64,000 nt of DNA from assembly GCA_963728995.1 (NCBI GenBank), contig CAVSMD010000006.1, forward strand, positions 186,001 through 250,000, in the 5' to 3' direction. The notes under the pieces were generated by a model. It ran no database searches. It was given only the letters and a program-made list of their open reading frames with translations, and was not told the origin of the DNA. Of the stretch, positions 26,479-35,665 are shown in pieces. A program made the position numbers and the translations under genes. The stretch is from FEN-1219 sp963728995. Lineage in GTDB: Bacteria > Pseudomonadota > Gammaproteobacteria > Steroidobacterales > Rariloculaceae. Each line of letters starts with the position of its first letter. Within the stretch, counting starts at the first letter, position 1.

Positions 26479-26855
26479 TGCTGCGGCGGTGTCGACTCGT
26501 GCTGACCGCAACCGCTGCGCTCGGCGCGTGCGGCTCCCTGGCCACGGAGCGGGCCGCGGTGATCGCGGCACCCACGGCCGGCACGCGTGCTGAGCTCGCG
26601 CGTGTCGTGACGCTGGCGCTCGCAGGTTCCCCCGCGACGCTCGCGCCCGATGCGTTGACCCGCGAACCCATGCTGGTCGTCGAGCATCGCGAGCCAGCGA
26701 ACCTTCAGGGGAGGGTCGCGACCGGCCGTACGCTCTCGGCGGCCGAACGGTTCCGCCTCGTGCTGCGCGGAGCGCGCTGTGAGCTGGTCCGCGAGTCGGA
26801 CGGGCGCCGCTTCCCCCTGCGCGAGGTGGAATGCGTGCCGGTCGGCGCGCGCTAG
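26478..26855 (+). CDS. Small putative lipoprotein
   Basis: A 125-residue protein whose ATG overlaps the stop of the S41 peptidase (ATGA), showing translational coupling. MLRRCRLVLTATAALGACGS is a lipoprotein signal with Cys at the lipobox. The mature part (LTREPMLVVEHREP, then ERFRLVLRGARCELVRESDG) looks like a compact beta-rich domain with a single further Cys pair. No family was recognised. Coupling to the peptidase suggests an accessory or inhibitor role. Confidence 0.65.
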   Translation: MLRRCRLVLTATAALGACGSLATERAAVIAAPTAGTRAELARVVTLALAGSPATLAPDALTREPMLVVEHREPANLQGRVATGRTLSAAERFRLVLRGARCELVRESDGRRFPLREVECVPVGAR

Positions 26856-26900
26856 TGCCCACTTCCCGAGCCGGCCACTGCATGACGTCGAGCTGGCCCG

Positions 26901-28085
26901 TCAGCGCAGGTCGGGAGGGAAGCGGAACTCCGCCATGTTCGCGTCGAGCTGTACGCCGGCGCTGTTGATTGCGAACGAGGCGCTGCGATAGCCGCCGACG
27001 GTGATCAAGGCATCGAGCAGCTGCGGCAGCGTGAGCCGTGCTTCGAGCGCTGCCCACGTGTCGTCGGCGACGTCGTCGCCGCGATAGAGCTCGTCGGCCG
27101 CGCGCAGCAGCGCCGTCTCGAGCGCGTCGTCGCCGGCGCTGTCGGGCCCCGCCACGATTCGCGCCACATCGGCGTCGCTCATCCCGACCTGGCGACCGAT
27201 TCTCGAGTGCGCGGCCCATTCGTACTCGGCCCGGCAGAGCACGCCGATCCGCATGATCAGCGTTTGGCGGTAGCGTGGCAGCAGCGAGGTGGCGTCGCGG
27301 ATGTGGCTACCGACGGCGTTGCGCAGCGCGTCGGCGGGGGGGTTGCGGGCGAACGTCCGGAACACGTTAGCGGCCGGCGCGCCCTGCGCCGGCGCCAGCG
27401 GCGCGATCCGTGGCGGGTGGCCGAGCAAGCGAGCGCGCGTCCAGCGGGCCGCGGTGGTGTACGGCACGCCGGAAGGCAGGCGGTCGGTGCGATCGGTCTC
27501 GATCTCGATCCGCAGCGCGTTCGCGACGTCGGCGTGCATCGTGACCTCGCCGACGCCGTAGACGAGGTCGATCAGCTGATTCGTGTCGTAGCGCTTCGCA
27601 AGCGTCTGCCACGTGGCGTCGCTGATGAAGGCGTCGACGTGCAGCTCGTCGGCCGCGCGCAGCAGCGCGGCCTCGAGTGGGGTCCAGCCGGGCTCGTCGG
27701 GGCCTGCGGCGACGCTCCGGAGCTCGACGGGGGTGAAACCGAGTCGGCGCGCGATGGGCGCGCGTTGGGCCCAGACGTACTCGGACCGCGCGAGCCAGGC
27801 GGTTCGCAGCCACAGCAGCTCGCGGTCGCGCGGCGGCAGCGTCGACGCGTTCAGCAGATACTCCGCGTACGGCAGGATTGCGGTCGCGAGCGCGGGATAA
27901 CGCAGATACGTGGCCACGGCGTTCGGCATATCGATCGTTGCGAAGCGCATGGCGAGCGCGCGCTGCTCGGCGGTGCGCTCGCCGGCCGGCACGGGGGCGA
28001 TGCGCGGCGCCGCATGCGTCTCGGTGTGCGCGAGCAGCAGGGCGGAAGCCAAGAGCGCCGTCGCAAGATGGCTCGTGCCTCGCAT
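26901..28085 (-). CDS. Secreted protein with two carboxymuconolactone decarboxylase-like domains
   Basis: A 394-residue protein with a signal peptide (ALLASALLLAHTETHA). Two tandem CMD/AhpD-like domains follow: residues about 50-200 (LPPRDRELLWLRTAWLARSEYVWAQ) and about 230-385 (LLPRYRQTLIMRIGVLCRAEYEWAAH). Both have the PxRxRE and E/YxW..H pattern of the family, but not the CxxC redox pair of AhpD. Export of a CMD protein is unusual, as the decarboxylases act in the cytoplasm on beta-ketoadipate intermediates. PPOX and SnoaL-like genes lie just upstream on the same strand, possibly one operon. Confidence 0.82.
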   Translation of the reverse strand: MRGTSHLATALLASALLLAHTETHAAPRIAPVPAGERTAEQRALAMRFATIDMPNAVATYLRYPALATAILPYAEYLLNASTLPPRDRELLWLRTAWLARSEYVWAQRAPIARRLGFTPVELRSVAAGPDEPGWTPLEAALLRAADELHVDAFISDATWQTLAKRYDTNQLIDLVYGVGEVTMHADVANALRIEIETDRTDRLPSGVPYTTAARWTRARLLGHPPRIAPLAPAQGAPAANVFRTFARNPPADALRNAVGSHIRDATSLLPRYRQTLIMRIGVLCRAEYEWAAHSRIGRQVGMSDADVARIVAGPDSAGDDALETALLRAADELYRGDDVADDTWAALEARLTLPQLLDALITVGGYRSASFAINSAGVQLDANMAEFRFPPDLR

Positions 28086-28099
28086 GGGTGCCAGGCAGA

Positions 28100-28555
28100 T
28101 CAGCGGCGCATCTTGAGCTGCGCGCCGCCGAAGAAGCCCTCGACGCCGTCGAGGTCGATGATCAAAGCGGCTCCCTTCCGTTCCTTGTCCTTGTCGCGCT
28201 CGAACGGATGGGCGTGCTCGTAGACGTGGGTACGGACCGCGGCGCTGTCGTCGACGTGCGCGCGGCCGCGGAAGATCATGAACCCGCGTGCGTTCGGATC
28301 GAAGTTGCCGTAGATCAGCGCCACGGCAGGGTTCTTCTCGATCGACTCGAGGATCCGCCCTTCGGGATTACGAACCCAGATCGCGAGCTGCGTGTCGCTG
28401 TACGCCTGCGTGCTGCCGCGATACGAGATCTGCGGCGCGCCATTCTCGTCGACGTAGGAGATCACCACGGGTTTCGACGTCTCGAACGCCTTGTTGATGG
28501 CCTCTTTCATCGCATCCGAGAGCTTCAGCTCGGTCAGGACCGGTGGTGCGTTCAT
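28100..28555 (-). CDS. Pyridoxamine 5'-phosphate oxidase family protein (flavin/F420-binding split barrel)
   Basis: A 151-residue protein. KPVVISYVDENGAPQISYRGSTQAY, AIWVRNPEGRILESIEKNPAVALIY and FRGRAHVDDSAAVRTHVYEH form the split beta-barrel of the PPOX family. Such proteins bind FMN, F420 or haem and perform reductions of varied small molecules; the substrate is unknown. It sits 14 bases upstream of the CMD gene start on the same strand and 30 bases downstream of the SnoaL-like gene, consistent with one transcript. Confidence 0.85.
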   Translation of the reverse strand: MNAPPVLTELKLSDAMKEAINKAFETSKPVVISYVDENGAPQISYRGSTQAYSDTQLAIWVRNPEGRILESIEKNPAVALIYGNFDPNARGFMIFRGRAHVDDSAAVRTHVYEHAHPFERDKDKERKGAALIIDLDGVEGFFGGAQLKMRR

Positions 28556-28585
28556 CAGGTCACTCCTACGGTATTGGGCTGCGGA

Positions 28586-29116
28586 TCACTTCGGAAGCGG
28601 AATGTCGGCCGGCGCCTCGCGGCGCAGGAACTTCCACACACCGTTCTCGCGAATGAACTGGTCGTCGTAGTGGCCGAGATACACCATGCGTGGCGCACCG
28701 TCGTCGCCGGGCGTGATGTAGATCCATTTCGTCACGGCCGAGGCCCGATCGTCTGTGATCTCGATCTGATCGTTCGTCAGCACGTGGAAGGTGCCCGAGC
28801 CGTTCGGCATCGGGTGGTGGCCGATCGTCTTGTCCATCAGCGCGAAGATCGCGTCCGGACCCTTGGCAGTACCGAGCCCGCCGACCCATTCGCCGTTCGC
28901 GGCGAACAGGCTCGCGAACGTCTTGTAGTCGCGGTGATCGTGCGCTTGCCCGTAGGCCAGAATCAGTGCGCGAATCGCCTCGCGATCCTCCAGCACCTGG
29001 ACGCGCTTGGCGAGCGACTCGAGATCGGCGGCCTGGAGTGGCTGCTGCATGACGAGCAGACCGCAAGCGAGCAGCATGGCGAGGTAGCGTGCAGCGTTGG
29101 AACCGAGATCGCGCAT
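28586..29116 (-). CDS. Secreted SnoaL-like (NTF2 fold) protein
   Basis: A 176-residue protein. GGAGAACG precedes the ATG at 29116. The signal peptide ends PLQAAD. The NTF2/SnoaL fold shows LEDREAIRALILAYGQAHDHRDYKTFASLF and GVWKFLRREAPADI. Members include polyketide cyclases, dehydratases and hydratases of aromatic or steroid breakdown; here the key residues are not enough to assign the reaction. It probably heads a three-gene operon with the PPOX and CMD genes. Confidence 0.8.
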   Translation of the reverse strand: MRDLGSNAARYLAMLLACGLLVMQQPLQAADLESLAKRVQVLEDREAIRALILAYGQAHDHRDYKTFASLFAANGEWVGGLGTAKGPDAIFALMDKTIGHHPMPNGSGTFHVLTNDQIEITDDRASAVTKWIYITPGDDGAPRMVYLGHYDDQFIRENGVWKFLRREAPADIPLPK

Positions 29117-29263
29117 TTGTCGTTCTCCGTGGCAGGCCCGTAGCCACGGAATGTTAGCCGGTTCAACGGGCGGCGTCGCGCCCGGTCGCCCGTACGCGCG
29201 AAAGGCCGATCCGGGCCGACCACCGCGGGGTAGAATTTGCTGGCGCCAGCTCGGTGAGTCGGA

Positions 29264-29427
29264 TGCGAACGACGCTGCTCCCCAATCGATCGAGGCTCGG
29301 ATCGGCCGCGCTGCTGCTCGGCGTAACGGTGTGTTCTCGATGCCGCCGTTTCGGCCGACGGAGCTCACGAACGACGAGATCGCGGACATCGCGGCCTATA
29401 TCGCCGTGAGCTCCCAAGCGCGCGAAG
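29264..29427 (+). pseudogene. Remnant of a secreted cytochrome c gene
   Basis: A -10-like TAGAAT (29231-29236) precedes ATG 29264, which begins a signal-peptide-like stretch (MRTTLLPNRSRLGSAALLLG). From 29325 a different frame reads NGVFSMPPFRPTELTNDEI, then ADIAAYIAV, which is the conserved C-terminal end of class I cytochromes c (Met ligand followed by the last helix). The haem-binding CxxCH part between them is absent, as expected for a gene that lost its middle. Evidence is partial. Confidence 0.4.
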
Positions 29428-29466
29428 AACTGACGCCGGAGCGAGGAGCCGGGTCCCGTCGACCCG

Positions 29467-32400
29467 TCAGCCTGGATGCGCCGACGGACTCGGCGCGAGC
29501 AGGCTGCGCGGCGCGAATCGGGTGCCGAGCCGATCGAGATAAACGTAGATCACCGGAGTGATGTACAGCGTGAGCAGCTGCGACAGCAGCAGGCCGCCCG
29601 CCACGCACAAGCCGAGCGGACGGCGCGAGTCCGCGCCCATGCCCGTGCCGAGCGCGATCGGCAGCGTCCCCATCATCGCGGCCATCGTCGTCATCATGAT
29701 CGGCCGAAACCGAACGATCGCTGCCTCGTAGATCGCGTGCTCCGGAGAGGAGCCCGGCTCGCTGCGCTGCTTCTGCAGCGCGAAGTCGACCATCATGATG
29801 GCGTTCTTCTTCACGATGCCGATCAGCATCATCATGCCGACGAAGGCATACAGCGTGAGCGGCAGCCCCGCGATGTACAGCGTCAACAGCGCGCCGACGG
29901 CGGCCGACGGCAGGCCCGATAAGATCGTGAGCGGATGGATGAAGCTCTCGTACAGAATGCCGAGCACGATGTAGACCACCAGGATCGCGACCCCGAGCAG
30001 CAGCCCCATGTTCTGGGTCGCCGCCTGGAACGCGCCGGCGGTCCCCTGAAAGGTGCCCGCGACCGTGGCGGGCACGCCGATCTCGCGGCTCGCCTGCTCG
30101 ATGCCGCGCACCGCGTCGCTGAGCGCATAGCCGTCGGCGAGATCGAACGACAGCGTCACGGCCGGTAACGAGCCCGAGTGGTTCACGCTGAGCGGGATGG
30201 TGCCGCTCGCGGACTTGGTCACGGCGCTGAGCGGCACGAGCTTGCCGGTGCTCGACGTGAGATAGAGCGAGCGCAGTGCCGCTGCGTTCTGCTGCAGCTC
30301 CGGAAGGAGCTCGAGGATCACCTCGTATTGATCGTTCTGCGCATAGATCTGGGAGATCTGCTGACCGCCGAACGCATAGCCGAGGGCCTCCTCGATCGCC
30401 GCCGCCGAAACGCCGAGCGCCGCCGCGCGATCGCGGTCGATCTCCACCTCGAGCGACGGCGCGGCGCGGTCGAAGTCGCTGTTCACGCCGACGAAGCCCG
30501 GCGTCGACTGAAGCTTGTCCTCGAGCTCCGTCGCGACGCGCTGCAGCTGATCGAGATCGACGCCTTGCAACGTGTACTGATAGCTGGATCGTGAGCTCCT
30601 GCCGCCGATCCGGATCGCCGGCGGGTTCGTGATGAACACGTTCACGCCCGTGATGTTTGCGAGCTTGCGCCGCAGCTCGCGGGCGACCTCCTCGGCCGAG
30701 AGTGCGCGCTCGTCGAGCGGCTTCAGCATGGCGCGCACGTTCGCGCTGTTCGAGCCGGCACCGCTCGAGCCCACCTGCATCATCGCGCCCTTCGCGTTGG
30801 GGTCCGCGTTGATCACGTCCGAGACCTGCTTCGCGTACTCGACCATGCGCTCGTACGACGTGCCGTTCGCCGCCTGCACGTTGACCTGGACGAGGCCCAT
30901 GTCGTCGCTCGGCAGGAAGTCGCGCGGCATGGCGACGAACAAGCCTACGGTTGCGGCCACGCTGGCGAAGAACAGCGCGACGATCGTGTGCTTGTGCCCG
31001 AGGCTCCACTTCAGGGTGCGATCGTAGGTCGACTGGAGCACCGTGAACGCGCGCTCGCTGGCGCGCTGGAGCGCGTTCTGCTTGCGGCCGTGCTCGTCGC
31101 GGAGAAATCGCGCGCACAGCATCGGCGTGAGCGTGACGGACACGACGCCCGACGCGAGCACTGCAATGATGATGGTGACGGCAAACTCGTGCAGCAACCG
31201 GCCGACGATGCCGCTCATGAACACGATCGGGAGGAACACGGCCGCGAGCGAAACGGTCATCGAGAGGATCGTGAAGCCGATCTCGCGCGAACCGCGCAGC
31301 GCGGCGTCGTACCGACTCTCGCCGCGCTCGATGTGCCGGACAATGTTCTCGAGCATCACGATCGCGTCGTCGACGACGAATCCCACCGACAGCGTGAGGG
31401 CCATCAGCGACAGGTTGTCGAGGTTGTAGCCGAGCGCGGCCATCCCGGCGAACGTGCCGATGACCGCGATCGGCAGCGCGAGCGACGGAATGATGGTGGC
31501 CGACGCGCGCCTCAGGAACAGGAAGATGACGCCGACGACCAGGACGCCCGCGATCAGGAGAGATCTCTGCACCTCGTTGACCGAAGCACGGATCGAGTCG
31601 CTGCGATCGAACCGAATCTGCATATCGATGTCGGCCGGCAGCGCCGCTTGAAACTGCGGCAGCACGCTCTTGACCGCGTTCACGACCTCGATCGTGTTCG
31701 ATCCGGGCTGGCGCATGATGGCGACCGTGATCGCGGGCTCGCCGCGATACCAGTTGCCTTGCCGCACGTTCTCGATGCTGTCGACGACGTTCGCAACGTC
31801 CGCCATTCGGACCGGCGCGCCGTTGCGGTACGCGATGATCTGCCGGCGGAACGCCGCGGCGCTGTGCAGTTGCCCTTCGGTATGGATGATCTGGGCCGCC
31901 TCCGGCCCGTTCAGAGCACCGGTCGCCTGGTTCACGTTCATGGACTGGGCGGCCTGGGCAAGCTGATCGATGCCGATGCCCCGCGCCGCGAGACCCGCCG
32001 GGTCGGCCTGTATCCGCACGGCGTAATGCGCCGCGCCGAACACGTTGACCTGGGCGACGCCGTTCAAGGTCGAGAGCTGGCGCGCGAGCAGCGTCTCGGC
32101 GTAGCGATCGACCGTCGTGAGCGGCAGGGTCTTCGACGAGAGCGCGAGGAACAGGACGGGCGAGTCCGCCGGATTCTCCTTGCGAAACGTCGGCGGGCTC
32201 TGCATCGAGCGCGGCAGCCGACGCATTGCCTCCGAGATCGCGGCCTGTATGTCCTGCGCGGCCGCGTCGATGTTGCGGTCGAGGCGAAACTGCAGCGTGA
32301 CCTCGGTCGAGCCCTGACCGCTCGAGGAGGTCATCGAGTCGATGCCCGGCACCGTCGAGAACACATTCTCGAGCGGCGCCGCAACGGCGGAAGCCATGGT

Positions 32401-32571
32401 CTCCGGATCGGCGCCCGGCAGGTTCGCCGAGACGCGAATCGTCGGGAAATCGACGTTTGGCAACTCGCTCACGGGCAACGTGAAGTATCCGACCACGCCG
32501 AAGATCACGAGGGCGGCCATCACGAGCGTGGTCATGACGGGGTAGTCGATGAAGCGACGCGAGATGTTCAT
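29467..32571 (-). CDS. RND efflux transporter permease (HAE1/MdtB-like)
   Basis: A 1034-residue protein of normal RND length: MNISRRFIDYPVMTTLVMAA at the N-terminus, two large periplasmic loops, and twelve helices. The proton-relay pair lies in VGFVVDDAIVMLENIVRH of helix 4, and a Lys occurs in helix 10 (GIVKKNAIMMVDFAL). It exports drugs or other amphiphiles using the proton gradient, docking on the adaptor encoded just upstream. The ATG overlaps the adaptor stop by four bases. No outer-membrane TolC gene is adjacent. Confidence 0.93.
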   Translation of the reverse strand: MNISRRFIDYPVMTTLVMAALVIFGVVGYFTLPVSELPNVDFPTIRVSANLPGADPETMASAVAAPLENVFSTVPGIDSMTSSSGQGSTEVTLQFRLDRNIDAAAQDIQAAISEAMRRLPRSMQSPPTFRKENPADSPVLFLALSSKTLPLTTVDRYAETLLARQLSTLNGVAQVNVFGAAHYAVRIQADPAGLAARGIGIDQLAQAAQSMNVNQATGALNGPEAAQIIHTEGQLHSAAAFRRQIIAYRNGAPVRMADVANVVDSIENVRQGNWYRGEPAITVAIMRQPGSNTIEVVNAVKSVLPQFQAALPADIDMQIRFDRSDSIRASVNEVQRSLLIAGVLVVGVIFLFLRRASATIIPSLALPIAVIGTFAGMAALGYNLDNLSLMALTLSVGFVVDDAIVMLENIVRHIERGESRYDAALRGSREIGFTILSMTVSLAAVFLPIVFMSGIVGRLLHEFAVTIIIAVLASGVVSVTLTPMLCARFLRDEHGRKQNALQRASERAFTVLQSTYDRTLKWSLGHKHTIVALFFASVAATVGLFVAMPRDFLPSDDMGLVQVNVQAANGTSYERMVEYAKQVSDVINADPNAKGAMMQVGSSGAGSNSANVRAMLKPLDERALSAEEVARELRRKLANITGVNVFITNPPAIRIGGRSSRSSYQYTLQGVDLDQLQRVATELEDKLQSTPGFVGVNSDFDRAAPSLEVEIDRDRAAALGVSAAAIEEALGYAFGGQQISQIYAQNDQYEVILELLPELQQNAAALRSLYLTSSTGKLVPLSAVTKSASGTIPLSVNHSGSLPAVTLSFDLADGYALSDAVRGIEQASREIGVPATVAGTFQGTAGAFQAATQNMGLLLGVAILVVYIVLGILYESFIHPLTILSGLPSAAVGALLTLYIAGLPLTLYAFVGMMMLIGIVKKNAIMMVDFALQKQRSEPGSSPEHAIYEAAIVRFRPIMMTTMAAMMGTLPIALGTGMGADSRRPLGLCVAGGLLLSQLLTLYITPVIYVYLDRLGTRFAPRSLLAPSPSAHPG

Positions 32572-33800
32572 GATCCCGCCGTCGGATCTGCGGACTTCGC
32601 GTCGGGACTCGCGCGCGGCTGATCGATGTAAACGGATGCGCCCGGCACGACGCGCAGCTGACCGTCGACGATGACGCGGTCGCCGGGCTTCACGTCGCCG
32701 TCGATCGCCTCGTCCGTGCCGTCGTCGAACAGCACGCGAACCGCGCGCTGCACGGCGCGGTTCTCGGGCGTCACGACGTACGCGTAGGCGCCGTCCGGCC
32801 CGTCGTTGACGGCATCGCGTGGCACGACCGTTGCGTCGGCGATCATCGCCAGCTCCACCTGGACGTCGACGAGCTGGCCCGGCACGAGCGCGCCGTCCTC
32901 GTTCTGAAACGTCGAGCGCAGCTCGATGGTGCCGCTCGACTCGTCGACGTGATTGCTGATGAAGTCGACGGCCGCCGTGTAGTCGTCGCCGCCTTCGGCG
33001 CGCTGGTCGACGACTACGCTGAGTCCCTCTTGCGCCGCGCGCGCCTGGATTCGCGGCAAGTCGGACTGCGGCAGTGCGAACGACACCTTGATCGGGTGCG
33101 TCTGGTTGATCGTGACGAGCGGCGTCGTGCTGTTCGCGGCGACGAGGTTGCCGGGTTGCACGAGGATGGGGCCGGTCTTGCCGTCGATCGGCGCGCGAAT
33201 CTGCGTGTACTCGAGGTTCAGCTGCGCGATCTCGATGGCCGCCTGATCGGAATCGACTACCGCACGTGCGCTGCCCGTGGCCGCGATCGCTGCATCGAGC
33301 TGCTCCGACGACGTCAGGTGCTGGGCATAGATGGCGCGCTGGCGTTTTTCGTTGTTGACCGCATTCTCGAGCTGCGCTTGGTCCTTCGCGAGCTGGGCAC
33401 GCGCCTGGGCGAGCGCGGCTTTGTACGGTCGCGGGTCGATCTCGAACAGCAAATCGCCCGCTTTAACCGGCTGACCCTCGCGGAAACGGGCGGCGACGAT
33501 CACGCCCTGCACCCGGGCCGTCACCTGGACTGCGGTGTTCGCGAGCACGGTGCCGATCGTCCGTTCGACCACGGGCATGTCGCGCTGCGCGGCGACGGCG
33601 ACACGGACCGGCGGTGCGCTCGAAGCGATCCCGCCGCCGCCCGCGGGTCCGCCGGTCTCGCGGTTCAGGTAGGCGAAGCCCGCGAGCACCGCGAGCAAGG
33701 CCAGGGCGCCGATCCACCACCCACGCGAGGCGAGGCGCGAGCGCACGCGAGTGCCGCCGTCGGCCCCCGCCTGCGAGGCCAGGGAATTCGTTTCTCGCAT
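32568..33800 (-). CDS. RND efflux periplasmic adaptor (membrane fusion protein)
   Basis: A 410-residue protein. One N-terminal transmembrane anchor (WWIGALALLAVLAGFAYL) precedes the half-lipoyl domain (VQVTARVQGVIVAARFREGQ), an alpha-hairpin with ALAQARAQLAKDQAQLENA, the second half-lipoyl (LEYTQIRAPIDGKTGPILVQPG) and beta-barrel/membrane-proximal domains with PRDAVNDGPDGAYAYVV. It bridges the RND permease to an outer-membrane channel. GGGAG precedes the ATG. It heads a two-gene operon. Confidence 0.92.
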   Translation of the reverse strand: MRETNSLASQAGADGGTRVRSRLASRGWWIGALALLAVLAGFAYLNRETGGPAGGGGIASSAPPVRVAVAAQRDMPVVERTIGTVLANTAVQVTARVQGVIVAARFREGQPVKAGDLLFEIDPRPYKAALAQARAQLAKDQAQLENAVNNEKRQRAIYAQHLTSSEQLDAAIAATGSARAVVDSDQAAIEIAQLNLEYTQIRAPIDGKTGPILVQPGNLVAANSTTPLVTINQTHPIKVSFALPQSDLPRIQARAAQEGLSVVVDQRAEGGDDYTAAVDFISNHVDESSGTIELRSTFQNEDGALVPGQLVDVQVELAMIADATVVPRDAVNDGPDGAYAYVVTPENRAVQRAVRVLFDDGTDEAIDGDVKPGDRVIVDGQLRVVPGASVYIDQPRASPDAKSADPTAGS

Positions 33801-33933
33801 GTGCTCCCGTCCATTCGTTGTTGACGTTTGCCTGTTAGGCAGCGTCGACTGAGAGACTTTACTACGAGCGTGTCTGAAGTTTGCTGAAAAGCCCTCGGAA
33901 TCATCGGATGCCGGGTGTGGCATTCCGCCGGGA

Positions 33934-33963
33934 CTGTCTACGCCGCGCGACCCCGCCTACAAT
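33934..33963 (+). promoter_or_regulatory. Putative promoter of the VOC/SMP-30 pair
   Basis: CTGTCT (33934-33939), 18 bases, then TACAAT (33958-33963), followed by CGA. The identical spacing and both hexamers occur upstream of the M24 gene, which supports a shared promoter type. The -35 element is a weak match to the sigma-70 consensus. Confidence 0.45.
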
Positions 33964-34001
33964 CGACCGTCCGGCGCGGGCTCATGCGCCCGGGGGAGCC
34001 A

Positions 34002-34494
34002 ATGAAAAGCACGATCATATTCGTCTGCGGCATCGTGGTCGGCGGGTTGCTGCTGCAAGTCGTCTTTGCGCACGACGCCGAGCGGCGCGGTATCAATCAT
34101 ATCGGTATCAGTACCCACCACTACGAGGCGGCCCTGAAGTTCTACAAGGACACGCTCGGGGCGAAAGAGGCCTTCACGATTCGCAACGCCGGACGGCAGC
34201 GTGCGGCTCACCTACCTGCAGCTCTCGCGCGATACCTTCGTCGAGCTCCTGCCGGTCGGCGCGGATCGGCCGAGCGGTATCACGCACGTCGGTATCGAGA
34301 CGGGCGACGTCGCTGCGAGCGTCGCCAATCTGCGACAAGACGGCTTCACGCTCGACGAGCCGACGGTCGGCGTGTCGAAAGCGCGTGTCGGCAGGATCAC
34401 GGATCCGGACGGCGTGCCGCTCGAGATCATGGAAATCGGCCCCGACTCCTTGCAGCGCAAGGCCGTCGAGGCCTGGAAGCAATCGGGAGAATGA
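34002..34494 (+). CDS. Exported VOC (glyoxalase-fold) protein, one frameshift
   Basis: The N-terminus MKSTIIFVCGIVVGGLLLQVV is a signal or anchor, followed by GINHIGISTHHYEAALKFYK, the start of a VOC beta-alpha-beta unit. The frame shifts near 34191: dropping one G of the GG there joins it to LTYLQLSRDTFVELLPV and HVGIETGDVAASVANL, ending at 34494 after DPDGVPLEIMEIGPDS. The total is about 163 residues. VOC enzymes bind a metal for isomerase, lyase or dioxygenase chemistry. The SMP-30-like gene overlaps its stop. The single extra base is more likely a sequence error than decay. Confidence 0.75.
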
Positions 34495-35600
34495 AAATGA
34501 GTGCGCGAACGACGATCAACGTGACCATCGGCCTGCTGGGTGCGCTGTGCGCGGCACACGGGCAGGCGCAGCCGACCGCGGCGCCGCAATCGGGGCCCGG
34601 CGTGCAGGCAGTGCGGGATTCGAACTACGCCAGCTATCTTGCGAGTCACTGCAAGAGCCCGCCGGCGCCGCCGCAATTCCCGCCGCCGCGGCCCGCGGCG
34701 CCGAAGCCCGAGCATCGCGACTACAGCGTCGCGGCGATCCCCGGCGTGATCGCCGCGGGCCAGACGTGGAAGAGCGTTTGGACGGGGACGGGCAACAACG
34801 CGGATGGCCCGATCGCGACGGACGATGGCGGCATGCTGTTCGCGCAGAACTCGAACAGCCGGGTCTTGAAGCTCGATGCGACCGGCAAGGAGTCGTATCC
34901 GTACACGGGCACGAGCACCAGCGGTGCGCTGGCCAGAGCGAAGACCGGCGCGTTGTACGTGCTGCAGCGTGCGCTGCCGCAGCAGATCCGGCAGCTCGAG
35001 CCGCGGCAGCGGCAGTTGATGAGCATGTACAAGGGCGAGCCGATCGACTGTGACGGCGGCTTGCTGAACGACATGACGGCCGACAGCAAGGGCGGTGTGT
35101 ACTTCTCGAAGGGCGGCGTCTATTACTCGGACGCGAAGGGTAACGTCACGCACTACGGCACGCTGACGGGCCCGAACGGGATCATCCTGAGCCCCGACGA
35201 GAAGACGCTGTACGTGACGGGCCGGCTGCCATCGACGCCGACCGAGGCCGCGCCGGCCGGGGCGCCTCCCGGGCCCGGTGGGCGTCCCGGTGGGCTCGTG
35301 GCGTACGACGTGCAGGCGGACGGCTCGCTGACGAACGAGCGGCAGTTCGCGCTCGTCGGCAACGACGGCAGCGCCGTCGATGAGCAGGGTCGCATCTACA
35401 CCACCGGCGGCGGCGGCGTGCAGGTCGTGGACCAGGACGGCAAGTGGCTCGGGGAGATCCCGTCGCCGTTGCCGTTGATCACGGCGGCGTTCAGCGGTCC
35501 CGACAAGAGGACGCTATACGGCGTGGCCAACAATCAGCAGTTCGTCGAGATCTTCACGATCGAGATGCTGGCACAAGGCTACAAGGGTAGGGCGAAATAG
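34491..35600 (+). CDS. Secreted SMP-30/gluconolactonase-like beta-propeller protein
   Basis: A 369-residue protein. A signal peptide (LLGALCAAHGQAQ) is followed by a Pro-rich stretch and a six-bladed propeller: DGPIATDDGGMLFAQNSNSR, NDMTADSKGGVYFS, GPNGIILSPDEKTLYVTGR and GSAVDEQGRIYTTG. This is the repeat style of the SMP-30/LRE family (lactonases, gluconolactonase). The start ATG (34491) overlaps the VOC stop, so translation is coupled. A lactone substrate in the periplasm is likely but not proven. Confidence 0.82.
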   Translation: MKMSARTTINVTIGLLGALCAAHGQAQPTAAPQSGPGVQAVRDSNYASYLASHCKSPPAPPQFPPPRPAAPKPEHRDYSVAAIPGVIAAGQTWKSVWTGTGNNADGPIATDDGGMLFAQNSNSRVLKLDATGKESYPYTGTSTSGALARAKTGALYVLQRALPQQIRQLEPRQRQLMSMYKGEPIDCDGGLLNDMTADSKGGVYFSKGGVYYSDAKGNVTHYGTLTGPNGIILSPDEKTLYVTGRLPSTPTEAAPAGAPPGPGGRPGGLVAYDVQADGSLTNERQFALVGNDGSAVDEQGRIYTTGGGGVQVVDQDGKWLGEIPSPLPLITAAFSGPDKRTLYGVANNQQFVEIFTIEMLAQGYKGRAK

Positions 35601-35615
35601 GGCTGAGGCAGTCCG

Positions 35616-35633
35616 GTCGTGGTGCGCCACGAC
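35616..35633. terminator. Hairpin between convergent genes
   Basis: GTCGTGG-TGCG-CCACGAC is a perfect 7-bp stem with a four-base loop. It lies between the convergent SMP-30-like and acyl-CoA synthetase genes and may work as a two-way terminator. No U-tract is present. Confidence 0.35.
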
Positions 35634-35665
35634 GGCCGCACGCCAGCGGCGCCGTGCGCTCCTCC

